From Ruminococcus sp. (GTDB lineage Bacteria > Bacillota > Clostridia > Oscillospirales > Ruminococcaceae): 42,205 nt of DNA. The DNA is taken from assembly GCF_019423705.1 (NCBI RefSeq), contig NZ_JAHZAX010000015.1, forward strand, positions 1 to 42,205. The letters run 5' to 3'. Both the position numbers and the translations under genes were made by a program. Numbering within the stretch: the stretch's first letter is position 1; each line of letters opens with the position of its first letter. This document shows, one piece after another, positions 31,400-40,295 of this stretch. The notes under the pieces were generated by a model that searched no databases, was not told the DNA's origin, and worked only from the letters and a program-made list of their open reading frames with translations.

Positions 31400-32803
31400 T
31401 TACTCCGCTCCCTTTTTTCTGAGAACATTGAGCACCGTCATAAACAAAAGCTTGATGTCAAGCTTAACAGACCAGTTCTCTATGTAATCCGTGTCAAGCT
31501 TTACGACCTCCTCAAAATCTGTGATGTCCGATCTGCCCATCGCCTGCCACATTCCTGTGATACCCGGCTTGAAGCTCAGCCTGTTCTTGTGGTGAAGCTC
31601 ATACTGCTCAAACTCGTCAATAGTTGGCGGCCTTGTGCCAACAAGTGACATATCTCCCTTGAACACGTTCCAAAACTGCGGAAGTTCGTCAATGCTCGTC
31701 TTTCTGATGAACTTGCCGACCTTTGTTATTCTCGGGTCGTCGTCCATTTTGAACATAAGTCCGTCCATTTTGTTCTGCGCCATAAGCTCAGCCTTGCGCT
31801 TGTCAGCGTCTTGATACATCGAACGGAACTTGTATATCTTGAACTTTCGGCCGTTCCTGCCCACTCTTATCTGACTGTATACCGCCGGACCTTTCGATTC
31901 AAGCTTGATGGCCGGCACAACGAATATGCTTATTATTCCCGTGAGGATAAGTCCCACCAGCGAACCTAAAATGTCTATCGCACGCTTTTCAACAAGCTGT
32001 CTGTGCGTTATCATATTGTTGCTTGTGGTGAGCACGTTGAAGCCCGAAAACTTTTCCACCCTTACGTTCGGCATATCAAAGCTCAGATTATTGAGCACAA
32101 CTCTTACGGTAACGCCCATTGACTGGAAGTTTTTTACAAGCTTTTGCAGCTCGGGATTGTGATATCCTGCGTGGATAAGCACCTCGTCCACAACGTCCGT
32201 CCTTGCGATCTCCATAAAATTGTCAACATTTGCGTCGATCTTTCGTCCGTCGATCTCAGTACCGATCATATCCTTGTCGATAACAGCGATATGAGTGCAA
32301 ACGCAGTCCCAAACTGTGTTCTTATCGGCATTTGCGAAAACCTCGCTGAGCCTGTCGGAAGTCGTGACCACCATAAGTCTGCTCATTTCAGAGCTTCGCT
32401 TATAGTTTTTCACGATAACGTGCTTGGCAAAAATTCGCTCACCGTATGTGAGTACACCGCAGACTATTGCAAAGATGATAAGAAATCCTCTCGAATAATT
32501 TGCGCCGATCCGCAAGAACAGCAGACAGCAGGACAGTATGAATATCGTGCAAAGTACAGATTTTCCCGTCGCAAGCAGCTCGTGGAAATAGCCACGCTGG
32601 AAAAAGTTTCTAAAGTTCTTCGTGAACGCATTGGAACAGAACGAAGCCAGCACCGCAAGCGTCAAAAGCACGCCGTACTTGTCTGGGGTAGCCATTACCC
32701 CACCGAATCTTATTACTGCACTGATGAGATATGCCACGATAAGGCATAAAACGTCAGCGATATACAAAGTTGTGAAATACTTGGATTCACGCTTTATATA
32801 CAA
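31400..32803 (-). CDS. Polyprenyl glycosylphosphotransferase (exopolysaccharide sugar transferase)
   Basis: 467 residues. Four hydrophobic helices in the first ~115 residues are followed by a Rossmann-like middle region (~130-245) and a further membrane segment (~275-300). The C-terminal bacterial sugar transferase domain includes KRAIDILGSLVGLILT, YKFRSMYQDAD, DELPQFWNVFKGDMSLVGTRPP and FKPGITGMWQAMGRS. These enzymes start capsule or exopolysaccharide units by moving a sugar phosphate onto undecaprenyl phosphate at the inner membrane face. The start codon is TTG (32803) with AAGGAG nine bases upstream. It has its own promoter (32844-32872) and follows the kinase/phosphatase operon, the usual neighbours. 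Confidence 0.92.
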   Translation of the reverse strand: MYIKRESKYFTTLYIADVLCLIVAYLISAVIRFGGVMATPDKYGVLLTLAVLASFCSNAFTKNFRNFFQRGYFHELLATGKSVLCTIFILSCCLLFLRIGANYSRGFLIIFAIVCGVLTYGERIFAKHVIVKNYKRSSEMSRLMVVTTSDRLSEVFANADKNTVWDCVCTHIAVIDKDMIGTEIDGRKIDANVDNFMEIARTDVVDEVLIHAGYHNPELQKLVKNFQSMGVTVRVVLNNLSFDMPNVRVEKFSGFNVLTTSNNMITHRQLVEKRAIDILGSLVGLILTGIISIFVVPAIKLESKGPAVYSQIRVGRNGRKFKIYKFRSMYQDADKRKAELMAQNKMDGLMFKMDDDPRITKVGKFIRKTSIDELPQFWNVFKGDMSLVGTRPPTIDEFEQYELHHKNRLSFKPGITGMWQAMGRSDITDFEEVVKLDTDYIENWSVKLDIKLLFMTVLNVLRKKGAE

Positions 32804-32843
32804 ATTCTTTCACTCCTTGATGATAAGCCCCTTTATCTCTAAT

Positions 32844-32872
32844 ATTATACACTTTTTTCAACAAAAGGTCAA
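32844..32872 (-). promoter_or_regulatory. Promoter of the sugar transferase gene
   Basis: On the minus strand: TTGACC (32872-32867), 17-bp spacer, TATAAT (32849-32844), about 40 bp before the TTG start. Confidence 0.8.
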
Positions 32873-32992
32873 TAGTTTACACGAACTTTGAATAAAAATC
32901 AACAAATTTATTAATGCGGTACAATTTTCATCAAAGTCTTTGGTGATTATTACAATAAGTTCAGATATGAAACAAAAGTGTATCCTAAGTAT

Positions 32993-33022
32993 ACAAAAAG
33001 ACCCGCATTTACGCAGGTCTTT
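32993..33022 (-). terminator. Terminator of the kinase/phosphatase operon
   Basis: AAAGACC (32997-33003) pairs with GGTCTTT (33016-33022) around a short loop with an inner GCG/CGC pair; the minus-strand RNA then runs into U residues. Confidence 0.75.
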
Positions 33023-33034
33023 CAAAATTATGTC

Positions 33035-33778
33035 TTAGTCGTCAATGAAGATATCTTCGTTTCTTAATATCTTTCTCGGGTTGTCACAGAAAAGCTTTAC
33101 GGCATAATCTGTGCCAAATTTGTCCTCAACATCGTTGAAGGCATATTCCAAAAACGGTGTTCTGTGAAGTGCGCCGTGGGCGTCGCTGCCGATGAATGAA
33201 TACAGTCCGTCCGCCAGCATATCCATACAAATTCTGTACACCATTCTGCCGAACTTTCCTCTTATGCTGTCCTTATTGCCCTGCATAAGATAGCCCTTGT
33301 CTGCCCATTTGTAGAGTATCGCAGGTCTCTGCGCCACGAAATCGTATCTTTCGGGGTGTGCGATAACAGGCGTATAGCCGCAGTCGGCAACATCTTCGAG
33401 GATATAATTCACTATCCTTGGGTCTGCGCCGAAATTGAACTCGATAAGCATATATCTTGAACCGGCCAGCGGCACAAGTCTGCGGTTTTTCAAGTCCTCG
33501 GCTGTGTTGTCGTTGCCGTAAACTTCCATTCCAAGATACACATTAAGAGGTATGCCCTCTGACTTTACCGCCGCCTTGAATGTCTCAAAACGCTCGTAAA
33601 GCTCCTCGCCTGCATAATTCTCAAACATTCCCGGAATAGAATGAGGGGTGCATATGACATCAGATACCCCGCTTTCAACGGATAATGCCGCCATTTCCAA
33701 TGAATTTTCCAGCGAATAAGAACCGTCGTCCACCTCGTTAAGCATATGGCAATGAATATCCACCATATTCGTCATCAT
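33035..33778 (-). CDS. CpsB/YwqE-type PHP-domain tyrosine phosphatase
   Basis: 247 residues. The PHP metal-binding motifs are visible: DIHCHMLNEVDDGS near the N-terminus, CTPHSIPG near residue 43, a Glu in LGMEVYG, HPERY near 140, and SDAHG near 198. In Gram-positive capsule loci this manganese-dependent enzyme removes phosphate from the tyrosine-rich tail of the partner autokinase. It is encoded 57 bp after the kinase genes in the same direction. AAGGAG lies ten bases before the ATG 33778 start; the next ATG (33775) is also possible. Confidence 0.92.
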   Translation of the reverse strand: MMTNMVDIHCHMLNEVDDGSYSLENSLEMAALSVESGVSDVICTPHSIPGMFENYAGEELYERFETFKAAVKSEGIPLNVYLGMEVYGNDNTAEDLKNRRLVPLAGSRYMLIEFNFGADPRIVNYILEDVADCGYTPVIAHPERYDFVAQRPAILYKWADKGYLMQGNKDSIRGKFGRMVYRICMDMLADGLYSFIGSDAHGALHRTPFLEYAFNDVEDKFGTDYAVKLFCDNPRKILRNEDIFIDD

Positions 33779-33835
33779 TTTACACCACTCCTTCTGTCAA
33801 TTTGTTTTTGCTGTGTCTTGTGTTTAAGTCTTAAA

Positions 33836-35275
33836 TTATACTGAGGCTTTTTTATTATAATTGTGATAGCTTCCGTAATTGCCGTAACCGTAGCCGTCGT
33901 GCATTTTGAGCTTTGCGTCAGAGCCGTTGAGCACGAAGCCGATAAGCTCGGACTTGGACTGCTCGATACTTTCGATAGCGTAGATAACGTTGTTCATATT
34001 GCCGTAATTCTGTCTTACAACGAAGATAGCTGAGTCTGCATATTCAGAAAGCAGGATAGAGTCGCCCATTACGTCTGTCGGCGGCGAGTCGATAATAACA
34101 TAATCTGCAATAGCTTTTGCCTTTTTGATGATATCCGCCATTGCCTGGGAGCTGATAGCTTCCGAAGGATTGCCGATAGGCTTGTTGCAGGAAACGAAGA
34201 ACACGTTGGTCTTTGGATACTGGATAATTGCGTCCTCGAGCCTTGCATCACCCCTTAGCACGTCGTCAAGGCCTGCCTTTCTTGCCTTTGCGCCTGAACG
34301 TGCGATAATGGACGGATTTCTCAGGTCGCCGTCGATAACGATGACCTTTTTATTGTTCTGTGAAAGGGAGATAGCTGTGTTGATAGTAACAGTCGTCTTG
34401 CCCTCGCCAGGGAACGTTGAAGTGATAAGCAGCGATGAGCAGCCGTTCTTTCGGAAAAATCTCTCCGTTCTCGTTCTTACGAACTGGAAAGCTTCCTTGA
34501 AGTCGTCGGAAACGCTTCTGTTTCTGACAGTAACGTATGTATCTTTCTGTGACTTCTTGACCTCGACCTGTGGTATCGCACCGATACACTCGCAGTTTAC
34601 ATACTTCTGGAGGGTCTCGGAATCGGACACGAGGTTGAGATTAAGGCTGAGGATAAAGGCGATACCAAGGCCGATAACAAGTCCGCCAAGTCCGCCGAAG
34701 ATGAAATACTTTTTCATCGTGCCGGCGTTTACAGGCTTGTCGATCTTGTCAACATCGTCAAGGAGCGATACCTTTACGTCGCCGTATATTTTCTGTGAAA
34801 CCTTTGGAAATTCGCTGATAACTTCATCTATCACCGAACGGACTTTTTCCTTGCTGTCCGCTGTTACTGTAACTGTAACAAGGTTCGTGTTGTTAAGAGC
34901 TTCCGCCGTGATAACTGCGCTGCGATACTCTTTTCCAAGGGTCTCCACTATCCTGTCCTTGAGGGTGGAGCTTGTGATTATATACGTCTCAGCTATCGGG
35001 AGCTGATCGTCGAGTGACGAATAGAAGCCGTAATAATTGTCGCCGCTTCTTGCGGAAGCAACTGTGAATGAAGCGTTCGCCGAATACTGCGGTGTATAGA
35101 AAAGCTTGCCAAGCACAAAGCCTGCCGCAAAGCCCACCACCGTCAGCAAAATGACCAGCCAGCTTATTTTCTTGAGGGCGATCATCATATTGGTAAACAT
35201 CTGACTGAGTTCTATCTCGTCATCTGCTGTCTCTGCTTCTGAGGTATATCCGTTTACATTAACTGCATTTGCCAA
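33836..35275 (-). CDS. Chain-length determinant / tyrosine autokinase fusion (Wzz-BY-kinase) 1
   Basis: 479 residues. The N-terminal Wzz part has two membrane helices (~38-58 SWLVILLTVVGFAAGFVLG and ~188-208 YFIFGGLGGLVIGLGIAFIL) around an extracellular domain. The cytoplasmic BY-kinase domain has Walker A STFPGEGKTT (~285), Walker A' VIDGDLRNP and Walker B YVIIDSPPTDV. The C-terminus is a Gly/Tyr-rich tail (DGYGYGNYGSYHNYN), the autophosphorylation cluster. It controls export and length of exopolysaccharide with the phosphatase downstream. It is the second of two tandem paralogues, 17 bp after the first. Confidence 0.92.
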   Translation of the reverse strand: MANAVNVNGYTSEAETADDEIELSQMFTNMMIALKKISWLVILLTVVGFAAGFVLGKLFYTPQYSANASFTVASARSGDNYYGFYSSLDDQLPIAETYIITSSTLKDRIVETLGKEYRSAVITAEALNNTNLVTVTVTADSKEKVRSVIDEVISEFPKVSQKIYGDVKVSLLDDVDKIDKPVNAGTMKKYFIFGGLGGLVIGLGIAFILSLNLNLVSDSETLQKYVNCECIGAIPQVEVKKSQKDTYVTVRNRSVSDDFKEAFQFVRTRTERFFRKNGCSSLLITSTFPGEGKTTVTINTAISLSQNNKKVIVIDGDLRNPSIIARSGAKARKAGLDDVLRGDARLEDAIIQYPKTNVFFVSCNKPIGNPSEAISSQAMADIIKKAKAIADYVIIDSPPTDVMGDSILLSEYADSAIFVVRQNYGNMNNVIYAIESIEQSKSELIGFVLNGSDAKLKMHDGYGYGNYGSYHNYNKKASV

Positions 35276-35292
35276 TTTGTGCTCCCCCTTCC

Positions 35293-36756
35293 CTATTCGC
35301 CTTTATTCGATGACGTTCTGTCATACTTATCGTAGCCGTACTTGCCGTAGCCGTATCCGTAACCATAGCCTGATCCCTTATGATAGCCCGATTTGCTGTA
35401 ACTGCCGCTGCTCTTTGCGTTCTCTGTATCTGCATTATAAACGCAGCCGAGGAGATTACAGCTGTTTGAGCTGAGCATATCAATGATACCGTTGATCTGA
35501 TCTGCCTTTGCAGTATCCTGCTTAACGACCAGAACTGCGTTCTCAACAAGGCCTGCAAGTATTTCGGCGTCGGCTGAAACTGAGCTTGCGGAAGAGTCAA
35601 TGATAACGAAATCGAACTGACCCTTAGCATAATCGAGGAACGTTTTGATATTTGACGAAGAGATTATTGCGGAAGCGCTTGAAACGCTCTTCTTTTGGAG
35701 CATAAGCCAAAGTGGGAGCTTGCCTTTCTTTCTGAGGGTCTCCACCAGCGACTTTTTGCCTCTGAGAAAATCTGTGAAATCAGGCTCTTTCTCATTTGCG
35801 CCGAAAAGTCTGAACATTTCAGGCTTTCTGAGGTCCATATCCACCAGCAGCACCTTATGATCGTGCATTGCAAGCGAGAGCGCAAGGTTTGCGGCGATAG
35901 AAGTTTTACCTTCCTGCGGCGCAACGCTGGTAACGAAAAGGCACATACACTCGCCGTGCTTTTTCATACGCTCGATCTTATTGCCGGCCTTCTTGATATT
36001 CTCTATATAATAGAAGCCTGCGTGCTTGTCTGTGATAAGAAGCTCGCCCTTTTCCTTGTCCTTTGCGTTTTTGCCCTTGACGGAAACGTCCGGAACAGAG
36101 GACAGAAGGCTTACGCCAAGCTTGTCTCTGATCTCCTCAGACTTTCTGATAGTATCTCTCTGAGCGGAAACAAATCCAACGCCAAGGCAAGCGACAGCGA
36201 AACCGGCGATGAACATAAGCAGATCCATTTTAAAGAAGTTTACAGCGCCGCTGTCCACCTCTGCCATTCTCGGCTCTTCAAGAAGAGTGAGAACTGCGTT
36301 CTCGTTTATGTAATCTGAAACGCTCAGACAGTTTTCCTGTATAGCGCAAGCCACCTTGAAAGCGTTTGCAGGTGTCGATGCTGTAACGGTAACGATGATG
36401 ACGTTTGTGTCCTTTGCATAATCGCCTGTTTCATCTTGAAGTATCTCCGCTGTGATATCAGCAGGAAGCTCTCCGTCATAGCCCATATTTGTAACGATAG
36501 TGTTTTTCAGCGTGCTGCTTTCGATAAGCTCCTTGAACACGTTAACGAGCTTGTTCTGGAAAGTAACATTTGAAGCCGAAGCCGAATCGCTGGAAGTTAC
36601 AACATAAGAAAGCTTTGTCTCATAAGTCGGCTTATGGAACGCTTTAAGAAGTATATGACCGCTAAGCATTACCACAAGTGCCGCAAGTATTATGAATACT
36701 ATATTTTTCATCACGTCATTAAAGACGCTGCGCAAATCAATAACCTTTTCTTCCAC
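35293..36756 (-). CDS. Chain-length determinant / tyrosine autokinase fusion (Wzz-BY-kinase) 2
   Basis: 487 residues with the same layout as its downstream neighbour: membrane helices near 15-35 and 175-197, Walker A TSVAPQEGKTS (~280), Walker A' LLVDMDLRKPEMF. The Walker B region reads FVIIDSSASSVSADAE, with SAS where the family normally has Pro-Pro (SPP/TPP). The tail SGYGYGYGYGKYGYDKYDR is a long Tyr cluster. The change next to Walker B and the sequence divergence suggest that this copy may be a weaker kinase or a regulatory partner of the other; that is inference. It follows the Ig-like gene by 16 bp. Confidence 0.9.
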   Translation of the reverse strand: MEEKVIDLRSVFNDVMKNIVFIILAALVVMLSGHILLKAFHKPTYETKLSYVVTSSDSASASNVTFQNKLVNVFKELIESSTLKNTIVTNMGYDGELPADITAEILQDETGDYAKDTNVIIVTVTASTPANAFKVACAIQENCLSVSDYINENAVLTLLEEPRMAEVDSGAVNFFKMDLLMFIAGFAVACLGVGFVSAQRDTIRKSEEIRDKLGVSLLSSVPDVSVKGKNAKDKEKGELLITDKHAGFYYIENIKKAGNKIERMKKHGECMCLFVTSVAPQEGKTSIAANLALSLAMHDHKVLLVDMDLRKPEMFRLFGANEKEPDFTDFLRGKKSLVETLRKKGKLPLWLMLQKKSVSSASAIISSSNIKTFLDYAKGQFDFVIIDSSASSVSADAEILAGLVENAVLVVKQDTAKADQINGIIDMLSSNSCNLLGCVYNADTENAKSSGSYSKSGYHKGSGYGYGYGYGKYGYDKYDRTSSNKGE

Positions 36757-36772
36757 TTTTATTCTCCCGTTT

Positions 36773-37624
36773 TTACTCCACTACAACTATTAATCTTGAA
36801 ATGACCGACAGATCATCGGGGTTTGTATACGAATATGAAACGTAATAACAGCCCTCTTCCTTCATATTCACCTCGGAATCGTCGATATCTACCATATCCT
36901 TATACTTGTCTGCACTGCTCTGCGCCGAGCTGTTTGCACGGTTCTTGATAGATTCGATATACTCTTTCCACTTTGGCTTTTTATCGCCCTTTTTGAGGTA
37001 AACGATATAATCTGTAAGGTTTATAACAGGTGCGCTGCTGTTCTGATAAGCCGATTCGATGAACAACGGCAGATCAAGAGTTGCATTATCCCCTGCTGAG
37101 TTATAAACGGAGACCGTTGCGGTGTATTTTCCGCCCTGACCCAAAACGATATCGTCGTCGGTCAGCTTTACGAAAGCGGAGATATCCCCGTCAAAAACAT
37201 CTTCCGCCTTGATGATATCGGCAAGGTTGATGTTTGAATCGCTGGAATAGAATGTGGTGCTCTTCGTGAGAGAAAATCTCGGAGAATGATAATCAGTATA
37301 GCTTACCTTTCTCTCTTTTTTTGTCACATTGTATGACTTGTCGTTGGCGGCGTAGGTTATCGTCCTGTAACCGTCCTTGTCAAAGTCGGAAATGTTCTCG
37401 ACGATGAGCGAGTCTGAAACGTTGCCGTCTTTGTCGTCCTGCGCTGATACCCCCTTGAGCAGAGCGCTGTCCCCGTCCTTGACGCTGACTTCGATGGTGT
37501 CTGACTCAAATGTGATAACAGGTCCTTTTTCGTCCTGTGCTGCATTCTGTACGGCAGCGACTACTGCAAGCAATATTATCGCCACGGCCAATATACAGCA
37601 GATACCTTTGTTCACTTTTAACAC
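36773..37624 (-). CDS. Membrane-anchored Ig-like (DUF5011-type) protein of the exopolysaccharide operon
   Basis: 283 residues from a GTG start (37624; AAGGAG nine bases upstream). One N-terminal membrane helix (residues 8-27, CCILAVAIILLAVVAAVQ) anchors an extracellular part. Two bacterial Ig-like repeats of the DUF5011 kind are suggested by VSAQDDKDGNVSDSLI and IKAEDVFDGDISAFVKL, each followed by a beta strand pattern (GYRTITYAAND; GKYTATVSVYNSAGD). The function is unknown. As the first gene of an operon with two Wzz-kinases and a phosphatase it probably acts outside the cell in polysaccharide export or attachment. Confidence 0.75.
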   Translation of the reverse strand: MLKVNKGICCILAVAIILLAVVAAVQNAAQDEKGPVITFESDTIEVSVKDGDSALLKGVSAQDDKDGNVSDSLIVENISDFDKDGYRTITYAANDKSYNVTKKERKVSYTDYHSPRFSLTKSTTFYSSDSNINLADIIKAEDVFDGDISAFVKLTDDDIVLGQGGKYTATVSVYNSAGDNATLDLPLFIESAYQNSSAPVINLTDYIVYLKKGDKKPKWKEYIESIKNRANSSAQSSADKYKDMVDIDDSEVNMKEEGCYYVSYSYTNPDDLSVISRLIVVVE

Positions 37625-37685
37625 AGCAAATACTCCTTAACAAATAATTTTTTGTCCCATATAATTATAATTCACAAGTATATTT

Positions 37686-37714
37686 ATTATAACACATATA
37701 TTTACAGATTTCAA
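37686..37714 (-). promoter_or_regulatory. Promoter of the exopolysaccharide regulatory operon
   Basis: On the minus strand: TTGAAA (37714-37709), 17-bp spacer, TATAAT (37691-37686), about 60 bp before the GTG start of the Ig-like gene. Confidence 0.75.
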
Positions 37715-37942
37715 TGGTAATCTCACATTTATTACGAAAATCGACAAAGAAAAATTTATGCAACTTAACCAACCGATACCACGCTACATACATTTTATTA
37801 CAAATAACGTTTTTGATGTCCTGTTTGCGCAGTTTTCGGCGAATTTCAAAAAGCTGTATCATCGTCCTATATATTATAATAGTATACTCTAAATCTGTTT
37901 GTACAGGTTTAACAAAATATTCATACAAGGTTTAGTGAAAAA

Positions 37943-37951
37943 TGCTATAAT
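37943..37951 (+). promoter_or_regulatory. Extended -10 promoter of the second MATE gene
   Basis: TGCTATAAT (37943-37951), 56 bp before the ATG; no good -35 is seen. The 37715-37942 stretch between the divergent promoters is AT-rich and holds nothing else I can support. Confidence 0.55.
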
Positions 37952-38007
37952 AAAAAAGTTGAAATATAAAAATGTAAAATTATAAATTAATAAGGTGGAA
38001 AATAAAA

Positions 38008-39366
38008 ATGGGTGAAGTTAAAGAAAACAAAATGGGCACCCAGCCCATAGGCAGGCTGCTTTTTACAATGTCCCTGCCGATAATGATATCAATGCTTGTG
38101 CAGGCGCTTTACAACATTGTTGACAGCATTTTCGTTGCGAAAATAAGCGAGGACGCTTTGACGGCGGTGTCACTTGCCTTCCCGATACAAAATCTTATGA
38201 TAGCTCTTGGCGCAGGAACAGGTGTTGGAATAAACGCCCTGCTTTCAAAATCTTTGGGCGAAAAGAACTTCAAGCAGGCCAACAGCGCCGCAAACAACGG
38301 CATTTTCCTTTGCCTTGTGAACTTTGCCATATTCGTCATATTCGGACTGTTCTTCACAAATCTGTTCTATCATTCGCAGACGGACAGCGCTATCATAATC
38401 AAATACGGCGACCAATATCTTACGGTCATCAGTTTGCTCAGTATCGGGCTTTTCTGTCAGATGACAATGGAAAAGCTTTTACAGGCAACAGGCAAGACAA
38501 TTTACTCGATGTACACACAAGGTATCGGTGCGGTGATAAACATTATCCTTGACCCTTGCTTTATTTTCGGACTTGGCTTCTTCCCCAAGTGGGGCGTGAC
38601 AGGTGCGGCAGTCGCCACTTGTATCGGACAGTTCACAGCCGCAGGCTTCGGACTTTTCTTCAATATGAAGTTCAACAAAGAGATCACCATAAGCCCGAGA
38701 GCATACAGACCAAAGCTCAGCATTATAAAGAAAATTTACGCCGTTGGTCTGCCGTCGATCATAATGCAGTCTATCTCGTCGGTTATGACCTATGGTATGA
38801 ACCGTATTCTTATCGGCTTTTCAAACACGGCGGCGGCTGTTTTCGGCGTATATTTCAAGCTCCAGAGCTTTGTATTTATGCCTATTTTCGGTCTTAACAA
38901 CGGTCTTATCCCTATCATCGCATACAACTACGGCGCACGCAAGAAAAAGCGTATCACGGGGGCTATCAAATACGCAATGATATACTCCGTTTCAATTATG
39001 ATCGTGGGTACTATTATAATGCAGCTTTTCCCTGAGGCGCTGCTAAAGCTTTTCAACGCCAGCGACGATCTGCTTGCTATCGGCGTTGTTGCGCTGAGGA
39101 TAATCAGCACACACTTCTTCTTTGCAGGCTTTGATATCATCATAATTTCATCGCTGCAAGCCCTTGGAAAGGGTATTTCTTCAATGTTCATCTCTTTCAC
39201 ACGACAGCTTATCGTTCTGCTGCCTGTGGCGTATCTGCTTTCATTGACAGGCAACCTTGACGCTATTTGGTGGGCGTTCCCTATCGCTGAGATAGCTTCC
39301 ATAATCCTTTCGCTGTTCTTCCTCCGCCACGCATATAAAAAAGAGATCGCACCAATGGCGGACTGA
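38008..39366 (+). CDS. MATE family efflux transporter (chromosomal)
   Basis: 452 residues, full family length, with about 12 membrane helices in two homologous halves. The N-terminal part reads MGTQPIGRLLFTMSLPIMIS and NIVDSIFVAKISEDALTAVS, the usual first-helix region. It is an inner-membrane cation antiporter that exports drugs or metabolites. It is only distantly similar to the MATE gene in the IME and, unlike it, appears intact. The start has an AAGGTGG site. A histidine phosphatase gene follows 59 bp later in the same direction and may be co-transcribed. Confidence 0.92.
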   Translation: MGEVKENKMGTQPIGRLLFTMSLPIMISMLVQALYNIVDSIFVAKISEDALTAVSLAFPIQNLMIALGAGTGVGINALLSKSLGEKNFKQANSAANNGIFLCLVNFAIFVIFGLFFTNLFYHSQTDSAIIIKYGDQYLTVISLLSIGLFCQMTMEKLLQATGKTIYSMYTQGIGAVINIILDPCFIFGLGFFPKWGVTGAAVATCIGQFTAAGFGLFFNMKFNKEITISPRAYRPKLSIIKKIYAVGLPSIIMQSISSVMTYGMNRILIGFSNTAAAVFGVYFKLQSFVFMPIFGLNNGLIPIIAYNYGARKKKRITGAIKYAMIYSVSIMIVGTIIMQLFPEALLKLFNASDDLLAIGVVALRIISTHFFFAGFDIIIISSLQALGKGISSMFISFTRQLIVLLPVAYLLSLTGNLDAIWWAFPIAEIASIILSLFFLRHAYKKEIAPMAD

Positions 39367-39425
39367 TCGACAGTTTATCCAAACAAGTTTTTATGATAGA
39401 ATATCACATTTTTAGGAGGTAATTT

Positions 39426-40133
39426 ATGAGACTTATTTTCATTCGTCACGGCGACCCCGACTATGTAAATGACACTCTCACGGAAAAAGGCAAGCGTGAA
39501 GCGGCTTTGCTTGCGCAGAGAGTTAAAAACTGGGACGTTTCAAAGTTTTATGTTTCACCTCTCGGCAGGGCTCAGCTCACCGCCGAATATTCCCTCAAAG
39601 CTCGCGACGACAGCGCCGAAACGCTGCCCTGGCTGAGAGAGTTCAACGGCCTTATCCCAACAGAGGACGGCGGCCACACTATCCCTTGGGATATGTACCC
39701 AACCGACTGGGCAGATCAGGAGATCTACTACGACCGCAACCGCTGGTTCAAATCAGATTTTATGCAGAAAGGCAACGTCGAGGAGCAGCTGAAATGGGTG
39801 CAAAACAGCCTTGACGAGCTGCTGGCGGAGCACGGATACATACACGAAAACGGAATGTTCACCATCAAAAAGCACAGCGATGAGACCCTTGTGTTCTTCT
39901 GCCATTTCGGCGTTTCGATGGTTATGATCGGCCATTTGCTGGGCATTTCGACGATGAATATGTGGCACGGCTTCAATATGCAGCCAACTTCCGTGACGGT
40001 GCTTGGCTGCGAGGAGCGGCAGGGCGATGTAGGCTTTTTCCGCTGCCACGTTATGGGCTGCACAAAGCACCTTTCTATGGGCGGCGAGCCTATTTCAAAT
40101 GCGGGTTATTTCACGGACGTTTTTCAGAAATAA
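39426..40133 (+). CDS. Histidine phosphatase superfamily (phosphoglycerate-mutase-like) protein
   Basis: 235 residues. The catalytic RHG lies at residues 7-9 (LIFIRHGDPDY), the second Arg is probably in SPLGRAQLTAEY near 46, and the second His is in FCHFGVSMVM near 159. This is the phosphatase branch of the family; the substrate (sugar phosphate, nucleotide or other) cannot be told. It has no signal peptide. AGGAGGTAATTT gives an optimal ribosome site for ATG 39426. A terminator at 40252-40279 follows. Confidence 0.88.
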   Translation: MRLIFIRHGDPDYVNDTLTEKGKREAALLAQRVKNWDVSKFYVSPLGRAQLTAEYSLKARDDSAETLPWLREFNGLIPTEDGGHTIPWDMYPTDWADQEIYYDRNRWFKSDFMQKGNVEEQLKWVQNSLDELLAEHGYIHENGMFTIKKHSDETLVFFCHFGVSMVMIGHLLGISTMNMWHGFNMQPTSVTVLGCEERQGDVGFFRCHVMGCTKHLSMGGEPISNAGYFTDVFQK

Positions 40134-40187
40134 GGGCGTTTGAGGTTTTCACAACTGTGTTTAATGATCGCAGCGAATTTTGACGAA

Positions 40188-40214
40188 ACGGGCGAACGAT
40201 GTCCGCCCCTACAC
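40188..40214. repeat. Short GC-rich dyad, possible interspersed repeat
   Basis: GGGCG…CGCCC (40190-40194 with 40204-40208) within CGGGCGAACGATGTCC. The form resembles GTAGGGGCG-type intergenic repeats found in many bacterial genomes. The terminator at 23146 has a related inner part (GGGGAACGATGCGCCG). Confidence 0.4.
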
Positions 40215-40251
40215 TTTAATCACGCCAAACATATATATTTCGACGAGCAGG

Positions 40252-40279
40252 CGGACAGATTTTTTCTGTCCGTTTTTTT
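40252..40279 (+). terminator. Intrinsic terminator after the phosphatase gene
   Basis: CGGACAGA (40252-40259) pairs with TCTGTCCG (40265-40272), followed by seven T. Confidence 0.9.
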
Positions 40280-40295
40280 GTACCATTTTGCAATA

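Noticed and set aside
34125..35006. A 293-codon open frame on the plus strand opposite the first Wzz-kinase
   Set aside because: It is antisense to a clearly conserved gene and has no promoter, ribosome site or family resemblance.
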